From an uncultured Erysipelotrichaceae bacterium (GTDB lineage Bacteria > Bacillota_I > Bacilli_A > Erysipelotrichales > Erysipelotrichaceae), in NCBI GenBank assembly GCA_902766435.1, contig CACXDM010000110.1, positions 1 through 44,867 on the forward strand: a stretch of DNA of 44,867 nt, given 5' to 3'. Position numbers and translations under genes: made by a program. Each line of letters starts with the position of its first letter. Positions within the stretch are counted from its first letter, which is position 1. Below are positions 16,615 to 24,973 of the stretch, piece after piece. Under the pieces are notes generated by a model that was not told where the DNA came from, did no database searches, and worked only from the letters and a program-made list of their open reading frames with translations.

Positions 16615-17277
16615 ATGGGAAACGATATTATACATAAGGCGGAGGAGTATGTCCGCTCCTTCTTTGCCTCAGATTTCAGCGGGCATGACAATGACCATAC
16701 AATGCGGGTATACCGTACGGCATGCCGTCTGGCCGAAGAGGAAGGCGCCGATATGGAAATCACGGCGCTGGCTGCTTTACTGCATGACGTTGATGACCGG
16801 AAGATTTCACCGGAGACAAGTGAATCCAAACTGAATGCGGAGAATTTTCTGAAGAAGAACGGCGTACCTTCAGAACGGTGTGAACGTATACTGCAGGCGG
16901 TAAAAGAGGTTTCCTTTGAGGGAACGGATTCGGTGGTTCCTTCCACGATTGAAGGAAAATGCGTACAGGACGCGGACAGACTCGACGCTCTGGGAGCAGT
17001 CGGTATCGGCCGGGCATTTGCCTACGGTGGCAGTCATCACCGCCGGATGCATGATCCGGATGAAGCGCCTGTGCTGAATATGAACAAAGAGGAATACCGC
17101 TCCCACGTTTCGACAACGGTCAATCACTTTTATGAAAAACTGTTCCTGCTGAAGGACAGGATGAATACACGCAGCGGCAGACGAACCGCAGAGGAACGGG
17201 ACAGATTCATGCATGTGTTCATTGAACGCTTTCTGCGGGAATGGGAAGGTACGGATGAAGAACGGGAGGATCAATGA
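16615..17277 (+). CDS. HD-domain phosphohydrolase
   Basis: The 220-residue protein has the HD motif set: H near residue 24-28 (GHDNDHTMRVYRTA), the HD pair in LAALLHDVDDRK, and a later Asp in CVQDADRLDALGAVGIGR. The layout matches the E. coli YedJ group of HD hydrolases, which act on nucleotides or phosphate esters. It has no visible ribosome binding site and starts 3 bases after the membrane protein, so its translation is probably coupled. Its stop overlaps the next start by 4 bases. Confidence 0.87.
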   Translation: MGNDIIHKAEEYVRSFFASDFSGHDNDHTMRVYRTACRLAEEEGADMEITALAALLHDVDDRKISPETSESKLNAENFLKKNGVPSERCERILQAVKEVSFEGTDSVVPSTIEGKCVQDADRLDALGAVGIGRAFAYGGSHHRRMHDPDEAPVLNMNKEEYRSHVSTTVNHFYEKLFLLKDRMNTRSGRRTAEERDRFMHVFIERFLREWEGTDEEREDQ

Positions 17278-19427
17278 AGGATTACAGAGGAGTAATATTC
17301 GATTTTAACGGCACACTGTTTTTCGATCACGAAAAACATATTCTTGCCTGGAACAGGATTTCCCGTGAGATCCGCGGCAGGGACATCACGAGGGAGGAAC
17401 TCTTCGGAAAATTCAACGGTGTACCGAATGCCATGACGGTCAGACTGATGTTTGACGGTGACTGTACGGATGAAACGGCAGAGAAGTATTCTGCTCTGAA
17501 GGAATCATATTACCGGCAGTACTGTCTTGAAGATCAGCCCGGCTTCCATCTGGTGAAAGGGGCTGTGGAATTCTTTGACAGGCTGAAGGGAAAAGGCATA
17601 CCGATGACGATTGCCAGTGCTTCGATATGGGACAATATTGATTTCTTTATCCGCTCCTTCGGACTGGATCAGTGGGTCAGACCGGAAGACATCGTCTATG
17701 ATGACGGAACGTATGAAGATAAAGTGGCGATGTACCGGAAAGCATCTGAGATCATCGGCGTACCTCTCTCTGAGTGTCTGATTATCGAGGACTCTTTGTC
17801 GGGGATACGGTGCGCCTATGAAGCGGGCTGCCGTAATATCATTGTTGTGAATTCCGCCGGAGACGACGGCGCATATGCGTCCATGCCCGGCGTAACCGGT
17901 GTCATTTCCGACTTTACCGGTTTGACAGACAGGAGAATGAATATGAATGAGAGAATCAATCAGCTGATCAGCTATGCCTTAAAGAACGGCATGATCACGG
18001 AAGAGGAACGGGATTACTCCGTCAACCTGCTGCTGGACCTGTTCGGTCTGGACAGCTTTGAAAAAGTCAATGTGCCTGAAGAATCGGTCTACACGATTCT
18101 TGACGGGATGCTTGACTACGCGGTTAAAAACGGTCTTTGTGAAGACAATACAACCGCAAAGGACCTGTTTGACACCCGGATCATGAACTGCATCATGCCG
18201 CGTCCTTCTGAAGTGATCCGGCGCTTCAATGAACTGTATGAGGATTCACCGGAGAGGGCAACGGACTATTTCTATCATCTTTCCGTGAATTCCAATTACA
18301 TCCGCAAGTCAAGAACGGATAAGAACATCAAGTTCAATCATTTCTGCAAATACGCTGAAATGCAGATCACAATCAATCTCTCCAAGCCCGAAAAGGATCC
18401 CAAGGAGATTGCGGCAGCCAAGCTGATTAAGAGCTCCGGCTATCCCAAGTGTCTTCTCTGTAAGGAAAATGTCGGTTTTGCCGGACATATGAACCATCCT
18501 GCCAGACAGACACACAGGATCATTCCGCTTGATCTTGAAGGAAGACAGTATTACATGCAGTATTCCCCGTATGTTTACTACAACGAGCACTGCATCATCT
18601 TCAACCGCGATCATATTCCGATGACGGTAACGAGAAAGACATTTGAGAATCTGCTTGCATTCATCACAAAGTTCCCGCATTACATGCTGGGATCCAATGC
18701 CGATCTGCCGATTGTCGGCGGCTCGATTCTCACGCATGATCACTATCAGGGAGGCAGACATCACTTCCCGATGGAAGACGCGGAAACACTCGGTGAATTC
18801 GTGATTGACGGCTTTGAGGATGTGAAGGTTGAGATGCTGAAATGGCCGCTGAGCGCGATACGTCTGACGGCTTCCGACAAAAAGCAGATTGTCGATCTTT
18901 CCGATCTGATTCTGAACAAGTGGATCGGCTGGTCCGATGAGAAGTGCGGCATCATCGCCTATACTGGAGATACCCGGCATAATACGATCACGCCTATTGC
19001 CAGAATGAAGGACGGGCAGTATCAGATGGATCTTGTGCTGAGAAACAACCGTACAAGCGAAGAATATCCTCTCGGTATCTTCCATCCCCATCAGGAACAC
19101 CATCACATCAAGAAGGAAAACATCGGCCTGATTGAAGTCATGGGTCTTGCGGTTCTGCCGGCCAGACTGAAGACGGAACTCGAGGATCTGAAGGAATGTC
19201 TGCTGGATAGACAGGTCTTTGAAGAAAATGAGGCACTCATCAAACACAAAGACTGGTATGATTATCTGAGAACACTGGAATATGACGAAAGCACCATTGA
19301 TGAACTGATCGAAAAAGAAGTCACCCGGAAATTCACAATGGTTCTTGAGAATGCCGGTGTATATAAAATGGATGAAAATGGCATCGCCGGTTTTGTCCGC
19401 TTCATTGAAGCGCTCAACGGAAACTGA
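17274..19427 (+). CDS. galT: Fusion: HAD-superfamily phosphatase + UDP-glucose--hexose-1-phosphate uridylyltransferase (GalT type II)
   Basis: One continuous 717-residue frame encodes two enzymes. Residues 1 to about 221 are a HAD protein of the beta-phosphoglucomutase/phosphatase type: motif I DFNGT (D10, with Asn12 where Asp is usual), motif II in TIASAS, motif IV IIEDSLSG. Residues 224-717 are a full type II GalT starting MNERINQL, with the signature DLPIVGGSILTHDHYQGG (D477; H488 and H490). GalT transfers UMP between UDP-glucose and galactose-1-phosphate. There is no linker. An AGGAGA at 17931-17936 sits 6 bases before the in-frame ATG at 17943, so a separate GalT could also be made. galE follows. 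Confidence 0.93.
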   Translation: MKDYRGVIFDFNGTLFFDHEKHILAWNRISREIRGRDITREELFGKFNGVPNAMTVRLMFDGDCTDETAEKYSALKESYYRQYCLEDQPGFHLVKGAVEFFDRLKGKGIPMTIASASIWDNIDFFIRSFGLDQWVRPEDIVYDDGTYEDKVAMYRKASEIIGVPLSECLIIEDSLSGIRCAYEAGCRNIIVVNSAGDDGAYASMPGVTGVISDFTGLTDRRMNMNERINQLISYALKNGMITEEERDYSVNLLLDLFGLDSFEKVNVPEESVYTILDGMLDYAVKNGLCEDNTTAKDLFDTRIMNCIMPRPSEVIRRFNELYEDSPERATDYFYHLSVNSNYIRKSRTDKNIKFNHFCKYAEMQITINLSKPEKDPKEIAAAKLIKSSGYPKCLLCKENVGFAGHMNHPARQTHRIIPLDLEGRQYYMQYSPYVYYNEHCIIFNRDHIPMTVTRKTFENLLAFITKFPHYMLGSNADLPIVGGSILTHDHYQGGRHHFPMEDAETLGEFVIDGFEDVKVEMLKWPLSAIRLTASDKKQIVDLSDLILNKWIGWSDEKCGIIAYTGDTRHNTITPIARMKDGQYQMDLVLRNNRTSEEYPLGIFHPHQEHHHIKKENIGLIEVMGLAVLPARLKTELEDLKECLLDRQVFEENEALIKHKDWYDYLRTLEYDESTIDELIEKEVTRKFTMVLENAGVYKMDENGIAGFVRFIEALNGN
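17931..17945 (+). promoter_or_regulatory. Internal ribosome binding site and start for separate GalT
   Basis: AGGAGA (17931-17936) stands before two in-frame ATGs (17937 and 17943) at the junction of the HAD and GalT parts. The second ATG has 6-base spacing and matches the usual GalT N-terminus. It could allow internal initiation, giving both a fusion and a free GalT, or be a relic of two separate genes. Confidence 0.55.
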
Positions 19428-19447
19428 TGCCGCAGGAGGAGAAAACA

Positions 19448-20458
19448 ATGAATGTACTGGTAACGGGCGGCGCCGGATATATCGGCAGCCACATCTGCGT
19501 GGAACTGATCGAAGCAGGACATAATGTTGTCGTCATCGATGACTTCTCGAATTCCAAGCCTGAAGTTCTTGACAACATTAAGAAGATTACGGGCAAAGAA
19601 GTGAAATTCTATGAATTCAACGTTCTTGATGAAGCAAAGACAGAACAGGTGTTCATCGAAAACAAGCTGGATTCCGTCATTCACTGCGCCGCGTTCAAGG
19701 CAGTCGGTGAATCCGTACAGAAGCCGATTGAATACTATACAAACAATCTGATGTCCACTCTCGTTGTCGCAAAGATGATGAAGAAGTACGGTGTGAACAA
19801 TATCGTCTTCAGCTCCAGCGCAACGGTATACGGTGATCCGGAAGTCGTACCTCTGACAGAGGACTGCAAACTCGGTGAGACAACCAATCCGTACGGTTCC
19901 ACCAAGGCGATGATGGAACGCATCCTGACGGATGTTCAGCATGCATGCCCGCAGATGTCGGTTACGCTGCTGCGTTACTTCAATCCGATCGGCGCCCATG
20001 AGTCCGGTCTGCTCGGTGAGGATCCCAAGGGAATTCCGAACAACCTTATGCCTTACATCATGAAGGTTGCGACCGGTGAACTCGAATGCCTCGGCATCTT
20101 CGGTGATGATTACGATACACCGGACGGAACAGGTGTCAGAGACTATATCCACGTTGTCGATCTGGCAAAAGGACATGTATTGGCAATCGAGAAATACGCT
20201 GATCCGGGCGTGCATATCTGCAACCTGGGCACAGGCAAGGGATACAGTGTTCTTGAGATCGTTCATTCGTTCGAAAGAGTCAACGGCATCAAGATCAACT
20301 ATGTCATCAAGCCGAGAAGACCCGGTGACATCGCCATTTGCTACGCCGATCCTTCCCGGGCAAAGAGAGAACTCGGATGGGTTGCCGAAAAGAACATCGA
20401 TGACATGTGCCGCGACACATGGAACTTCGCCAAAAAGCAGATGGAGAAGAAAGCCTGA
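19448..20458 (+). CDS. galE: UDP-glucose 4-epimerase
   Basis: The 336-residue short-chain dehydrogenase-fold protein has the NAD-binding loop TGGAGYIGSH at the N-terminus and the catalytic pair Y149 and K153 (NPYGSTK), numbered as in E. coli GalE, with Ser in FSSSATVYG. It interconverts UDP-galactose and UDP-glucose and so completes the Leloir step begun by GalT. Start 19448 has AGGAGGAG about 8 bases upstream. It is the last gene of the operon. Confidence 0.97.
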   Translation: MNVLVTGGAGYIGSHICVELIEAGHNVVVIDDFSNSKPEVLDNIKKITGKEVKFYEFNVLDEAKTEQVFIENKLDSVIHCAAFKAVGESVQKPIEYYTNNLMSTLVVAKMMKKYGVNNIVFSSSATVYGDPEVVPLTEDCKLGETTNPYGSTKAMMERILTDVQHACPQMSVTLLRYFNPIGAHESGLLGEDPKGIPNNLMPYIMKVATGELECLGIFGDDYDTPDGTGVRDYIHVVDLAKGHVLAIEKYADPGVHICNLGTGKGYSVLEIVHSFERVNGIKINYVIKPRRPGDIAICYADPSRAKRELGWVAEKNIDDMCRDTWNFAKKQMEKKA

Positions 20459-20472
20459 ATTTACTGCCACTG

Positions 20473-20499
20473 AGCCGGCTGTTTTCAGTCGGCTTTTTC
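20473..20499 (+). terminator. Terminator of the galactose operon
   Basis: The stem AGCCGGCT/AGTCGGCT (one G-T pair) with a 6-base loop is followed by five Ts. Confidence 0.8.
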
Positions 20500-20558
20500 T
20501 GTAATGAGAAACACTGCCTTCGCTTTCGGTATGATGAAGGCAGCGTACAGGAGGATTT

Positions 20559-21734
20559 ATGAAGTACCGCAGAGACAAATACGGCAGCCCTGTATCCGTA
20601 CTCGGTTACGGATGCATGCGTTTTTCCAAACGGGCAGGGTCAATTGATACCGCCAAAACGGAAAAGGAGATCCTGAAAGCGGTGGAAAACGGCGTCAACT
20701 ATTTCGATACCGCTTATATCTATACCGGCAGTGAAGCAGCTCTCGGTGAGATCCTTGAACGCAATAATCTGCGTTCCAAAGTGAATATCGCCACGAAGCT
20801 TCCCCAGTATCTGGTCCGCAGTCCCGCATCCCTGGATCAGTATTTCAACGAAGAACTCAAACGTCTGAGAACCGATCACGTTGACTATTATCTGATGCAT
20901 ATGTTAACGGATCTGAAGGCATGGGAAAACCTGAAGGAAAACGGGGCAGAGGAATGGATTGCCAAACAGAAGCAGAGCGGCAGAATCCGCAATATCGGTT
21001 TCTCCTATCACGGCAATACGGAGATGTTCCTGAAGATTCTGGATGCCTATGACTGGGATTTCTGTCAGATTCAGTACAACTATATGGATGAACATACCCA
21101 GGCCGGAAGAGCCGGACTCAAGGCTGCCAGGGAAAAGGGTATACCGGTTGTGATCATGGAGCCTCTGCGCGGGGGAAAGCTTGTCTCAATGCTGCCGAAG
21201 AAGGCACAGGATCTGATTGCTTCAACCCCATATTCACCGGCTGAACTTGCCTTCCGCTGGCTGTATGATCAGGAGGGGATCATGTGTGTTCTTTCCGGCA
21301 TGAATTCCATTGAGATGGTGGAGGAAAACTGCCGGATTGCTTCAAGCCATGAACCCGGTTCCATGAAGCCGGAGGAGTTCGCCCTGATCGAAGAAGTCAA
21401 GAAGCTGATCAATGAAAAGATCAAGGTTCCCTGTACGGCATGCGGTTATTGTCAGCCCTGTCCGAGAGGGGTGGATATTCCGCTTGCCTTCCGCTGCTAC
21501 AACGAGATGTATATGGAAAACAAATGGTCGGGCAGATTTGAATACGCCCAGACTGTCGGTCTGCGCGAGGATCCGTCCTTTCCTTCCCAGTGCGTTGCCT
21601 GCGGCAAATGTGAGAGTCACTGTCCCCAGCATATTCATATTATTGAAGAGCTGAAGAATGCAGACAAGGCACTCAGACCTTTCCCTTACGGTTTCATCAC
21701 CGATCTGGCGCGCAAATTCATTCTCAAACAGTAG
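20559..21734 (+). CDS. Aldo/keto reductase with C-terminal 4Fe-4S ferredoxin domain
   Basis: The 391-residue protein has an aldo/keto reductase barrel with catalytic D50, Y55, K80 and H114 all present (NYFDTAYIY, ATK, YLMH). The C-terminal part has two Cys clusters, C292-x2-C295-x2-C298-x2-C301-P and C345-x2-C348-x2-C351-x3-C355-P, typical of two 4Fe-4S centres. This form is common in strict anaerobes and probably uses ferredoxin-linked electrons. The substrate is unknown. AGGAGG stands 7 bases before the ATG. The GH42 gene follows 19 bases later. Confidence 0.93.
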   Translation: MKYRRDKYGSPVSVLGYGCMRFSKRAGSIDTAKTEKEILKAVENGVNYFDTAYIYTGSEAALGEILERNNLRSKVNIATKLPQYLVRSPASLDQYFNEELKRLRTDHVDYYLMHMLTDLKAWENLKENGAEEWIAKQKQSGRIRNIGFSYHGNTEMFLKILDAYDWDFCQIQYNYMDEHTQAGRAGLKAAREKGIPVVIMEPLRGGKLVSMLPKKAQDLIASTPYSPAELAFRWLYDQEGIMCVLSGMNSIEMVEENCRIASSHEPGSMKPEEFALIEEVKKLINEKIKVPCTACGYCQPCPRGVDIPLAFRCYNEMYMENKWSGRFEYAQTVGLREDPSFPSQCVACGKCESHCPQHIHIIEELKNADKALRPFPYGFITDLARKFILKQ

Positions 21735-21753
21735 AAAGGGTAAACAGACTGCA

Positions 21754-23754
21754 ATGAAAAAAATCATCTACGGCTGCGCGTACTATGACGAGTACATGCC
21801 TTTTGACAGAATTGACGAAGATATCCGCATGATGAACAAGGCGGGTATCAATACCGTAAGGATTGCCGAAAGCACATGGAGCACTGAACAGCCGAAGGAA
21901 GACGTATTTGACTTTTCATCCGTGATCAAAGTCATGGACAAGATGGAGGAAGCAGGTATTGATGTGATCATCGGTACGCCGACTTATGCCGTTCCCTACT
22001 GGCTTGCCCATAAGTATCCGGACATCATGGCGGATACATCACGGGGTAAGGCGCTGTACGGTGCCAGACAGCTGATGGATATTTCCAATCCCGATTACCG
22101 CCGGGCAGCGGAAACAATCATCCGCCGTCTGATGGAAGTCACCTGTAAAAGAAAATGTGTAATCGGCTATCAGATTGACAATGAAACCAAGTACTATGAT
22201 GCCGCCAATCCCGGCGTGCAGAACGCATTTGTCAGGTATCTGAGGGACAGATTTCATGATGACCTTGATGCCATGAATCATACGTTCGGACTGTCCTACT
22301 GGTCCAACCGGATCACGGACTGGGATATCTTTCCCGATGTGAGAGGTTCCGTCAACGGCAGTCTGAAAGGGGAGTTTGACAAGTTCAGAAGATCTCTTGT
22401 GGATGAATTTCTGGCATGGCAGGCTGCCATTGTCAGGGAGTACAAAAGAGATGATCAGTTCATCACCCACAATTTCGATTTCGAATGGCGGGGATATTCA
22501 TACGGCATACAGCCGATGGTCAATCATTTCCATGCCTCCAAAGCGCTGACAATTGCCGGCTGTGATATCTATCATCCCACACAGGACCTTCTGAGCGGCG
22601 CAGAGATCGCTTTCGGCGGCGATGTGACACGGTCACTGAAACAGGACAATTACTTCGTTCTGGAAACAGAAGCGCACGGCTTTCCGAACTGGCTTCCCTA
22701 TGACGGACAGCTGCGTCTGCAGGCATACAGTCATCTTGCCTCAGGGGCGGATGCGGTCTGTTACTGGCACTGGCATTCCATTCATAACAGCGCAGAAACA
22801 TACTGGATGGGAATTCTGACCCATGACTTTGCGGAAAGCTCCATATATCAGGCAGTATGCGAAACCGGGCAGGAGCTGAAAAAGACCGGTCATCTGCTGG
22901 CCGGACTGAAGAAACACAATCAGACAGCAGTTCTTGTCAGTAATGAATCCCTTACCGCGCTGAACAATTTTCCCATTGATATGGATTCTTCATTCACGGG
23001 ACACACCTTCTACAATGACATTGTCCGCTGGATCTATGACGCGCTGTATCAGATGAATATCGAATGTGACTTCATCACACCGGAAACGGAGGATCTCAGC
23101 CGCTACAGTATGATTGCCGTGCCGGCGCTGTATGATGCGGATGAGGCTGTTCTTAACCGGCTGGATACATTTGTGAAGGAAGGCGGAACACTGATCGCAA
23201 CCTTCAAGACCGCTTATGCGGATACCGATACAAAGGTATATCCGTATACCAAGCCCCACATCCTTCACCGGACATTCGGTCTTTCCTACAATGAATTCAC
23301 GTTCCCGCGGAATGTCATACTGAAGGACAAGGATGGTATCTGCGGACAGGCAGAGGTATTCATGGAACTGCTGAAACCGGAGACAGCGGAAACAATTCTT
23401 TCGTATGAACATCCTTCATGGGGCAGATATACTGCCGCTGCCGTAAACCGTTACGGTAAAGGAAACGCATACTATCTCGGTACAATGTTCAGTCAGGATC
23501 TGCTGAAGAAGATCATCTGTAAAGCGGCAGCCGGTGCCGGAATCAAAACAGAAGGCGGCTTTCCGCTTATCATCCGCAGAGGTACCACTTCGGAAGCCGG
23601 AGAACTCAGCTATTATTTCAACTATTCACAGGATGAACTGACATTTAAGGCACCTGATGAAAAGACAGCTGACCTTTTAAGCGGCAGGGAATTCTCAGCC
23701 GGAGAGACTCTGACACTGAAGCCATGGTCACTGTATATTCTGCAGAAGAAGTGA
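21754..23754 (+). CDS. Beta-galactosidase, GH42 family
   Basis: The 666-residue protein has the three-domain GH42 layout: a catalytic barrel (about residues 1-370) opening YGCAYYDEYMPFDRIDEDI, a trimerisation domain, and a small C-terminal beta domain ending LKPWSLYIL. The acid/base is E144 in YQIDNET, and the nucleophile is in LETEAHG (E304 or E306; E306 fits the family alignment better). There is no signal peptide, so it would cleave imported galactosides or galacto-oligosaccharides. The start at 21754 is preferred; a longer frame overlaps the reductase gene. It fits with the GalT-GalE pair just upstream. Confidence 0.93.
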   Translation: MKKIIYGCAYYDEYMPFDRIDEDIRMMNKAGINTVRIAESTWSTEQPKEDVFDFSSVIKVMDKMEEAGIDVIIGTPTYAVPYWLAHKYPDIMADTSRGKALYGARQLMDISNPDYRRAAETIIRRLMEVTCKRKCVIGYQIDNETKYYDAANPGVQNAFVRYLRDRFHDDLDAMNHTFGLSYWSNRITDWDIFPDVRGSVNGSLKGEFDKFRRSLVDEFLAWQAAIVREYKRDDQFITHNFDFEWRGYSYGIQPMVNHFHASKALTIAGCDIYHPTQDLLSGAEIAFGGDVTRSLKQDNYFVLETEAHGFPNWLPYDGQLRLQAYSHLASGADAVCYWHWHSIHNSAETYWMGILTHDFAESSIYQAVCETGQELKKTGHLLAGLKKHNQTAVLVSNESLTALNNFPIDMDSSFTGHTFYNDIVRWIYDALYQMNIECDFITPETEDLSRYSMIAVPALYDADEAVLNRLDTFVKEGGTLIATFKTAYADTDTKVYPYTKPHILHRTFGLSYNEFTFPRNVILKDKDGICGQAEVFMELLKPETAETILSYEHPSWGRYTAAAVNRYGKGNAYYLGTMFSQDLLKKIICKAAAGAGIKTEGGFPLIIRRGTTSEAGELSYYFNYSQDELTFKAPDEKTADLLSGREFSAGETLTLKPWSLYILQKK

Positions 23755-23774
23755 TGATGACTCTGCAGTATCTG

Positions 23775-23780
23775 TATAAT
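23775..23780 (+). promoter_or_regulatory. Possible internal promoter before the esterase gene
   Basis: A perfect TATAAT lies 20 bases before the esterase start, between two genes of the same cluster. No good -35 was found, with only TGATGA at the right distance. Confidence 0.35.
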
Positions 23781-23799
23781 TAGAGAAAGGAGCTCAATC

Positions 23800-24597
23800 A
23801 TGGCAAAACTCGTATGTAATTTCTATTCCTATGTGCTGAACCGGGCGGTGGACATTACCGTCATTCTGCCTTCGGTCACGTGTCCCGAATCACTTGGTCT
23901 CACCGGTGAGCCGGCTTCGCATGAACTGCCCGCAGAATTCCCCGTGCTCTATCTTCTGCACGGTTTCGGCAATAACCATGCCCAGTGGACCGGGTATACG
24001 AATGTCGAAATGTATGCCGAGGAAAGACGGATTGCTGTCGTGAATATCTCAGCGGAAAACAAGGCCTATGCCAAAGTCGGCGGTGATGACTTCATGCGTT
24101 TTCTGGCTGAGGAACTGCCCGCATTCCTGAAAAACTATTTCCCGGTCTCGGACAAACCCGAAGAGACATATATCGCAGGACTTTCAATGGGCGGCTACGG
24201 CAGCTATATCCACGCTCTGACATACCCGGAGCGCTTCCGGGCAGTCGGGACATTCTCAGCTGGTGTATCAATCAATCCGAAGACATTCGCGGAGAATCCG
24301 CTCGGTGCTTCACCGGAGGCCGATCCCGAATACAATCCGTACAAACTTGCCGAAAAGCTGAAAAAAGAGGGAAAGACATTCCCGAAGATCTATGCCTCAT
24401 GCGGCACAAAGGATCCTCTGTATGAAGCGGATAAACAGTATGCGGATTATCTGAAGGAACTCGGGGCAGACGTCACATGGGATGAAATGGAAGGCTATGG
24501 CCATGAATGGCGTTTCTGGGATGCCCAGGTCGAGAAATTCCTCGACTGGATCCCGCGCGATGATGAGTATGCAAAACGCGGAAAGCGTTCTGTATAA
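23800..24597 (+). CDS. Esterase of the EstA/esterase D type (alpha/beta hydrolase)
   Basis: The 265-residue protein has an oxyanion segment LLHGFGNNHAQW, nucleophile S129 in AGLSMGGYGS, and probable D205 (CGTKDPLY) and H235 (GYGHEWRFWD). This is the pattern of tributyrin esterases and S-formylglutathione hydrolase-like enzymes, which act on short acyl esters. In a GH42 cluster it may remove acetyl groups from oligosaccharides, which is inference. There is no signal peptide. AAAGGAG precedes the start. Confidence 0.88.
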   Translation: MAKLVCNFYSYVLNRAVDITVILPSVTCPESLGLTGEPASHELPAEFPVLYLLHGFGNNHAQWTGYTNVEMYAEERRIAVVNISAENKAYAKVGGDDFMRFLAEELPAFLKNYFPVSDKPEETYIAGLSMGGYGSYIHALTYPERFRAVGTFSAGVSINPKTFAENPLGASPEADPEYNPYKLAEKLKKEGKTFPKIYASCGTKDPLYEADKQYADYLKELGADVTWDEMEGYGHEWRFWDAQVEKFLDWIPRDDEYAKRGKRSV

Positions 24598-24611
24598 AAA
24601 GGAGTGTAAAA

Positions 24612-24962
24612 ATGATCAGAAGAAAAGATGAATGCAGTATTGAATACCGCGAACACATGAGAGACGGTGACGGGACAGTCAGACTGACCCACCTGATCAG
24701 CGAACCGGCAGAGCTGAATGACAAGGGGAGACTCTTTGCGAAGCTTACTCTCGAACCGGGATGCAGTATCGGTTATCACATCCACGAACATGATTCCGAA
24801 CTGTTCTACATCCTCAAAGGCACAGCCGAATACAGTGACAATGGTGAGATTTACGAAGTCAGTGCCGGTGATGTCACAATCTGCCCGGTCGGTAAAGGAC
24901 ATTCGATTGCCAACAAGACAGACGAAGTTGTTGAATTCGCAGCTTTGATTCTTTACGAATAG
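24612..24962 (+). CDS. Cupin-domain protein
   Basis: The 116-residue single-domain cupin contains the two conserved motifs: GYHIHEHDSELFYILKG (metal ligands His, His, Glu) and a second motif ending GDVTICPVGKGHSI. Small cupins of this type bind a metal and a small ligand, and include sugar isomerases and sensors; which applies here is unclear. It sits 14 bases after the esterase and 11 bases before the dehydrogenase, so all three are probably cotranscribed. Confidence 0.9.
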   Translation: MIRRKDECSIEYREHMRDGDGTVRLTHLISEPAELNDKGRLFAKLTLEPGCSIGYHIHEHDSELFYILKGTAEYSDNGEIYEVSAGDVTICPVGKGHSIANKTDEVVEFAALILYE

Positions 24963-24973
24963 GAGAAACAGGT

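Noticed and set aside
18309-19448. A 379-residue open frame on the minus strand opposite galT
   Set aside because: It mirrors the GalT coding frame, has no ribosome binding site and gives a His/Cys/Phe-rich product with no domain. The plus-strand GalT is certain.
19262-20578. A 438-residue open frame on the minus strand opposite galE
   Set aside because: It is an antisense shadow of galE and the galT end; the composition is atypical and no motif is present.
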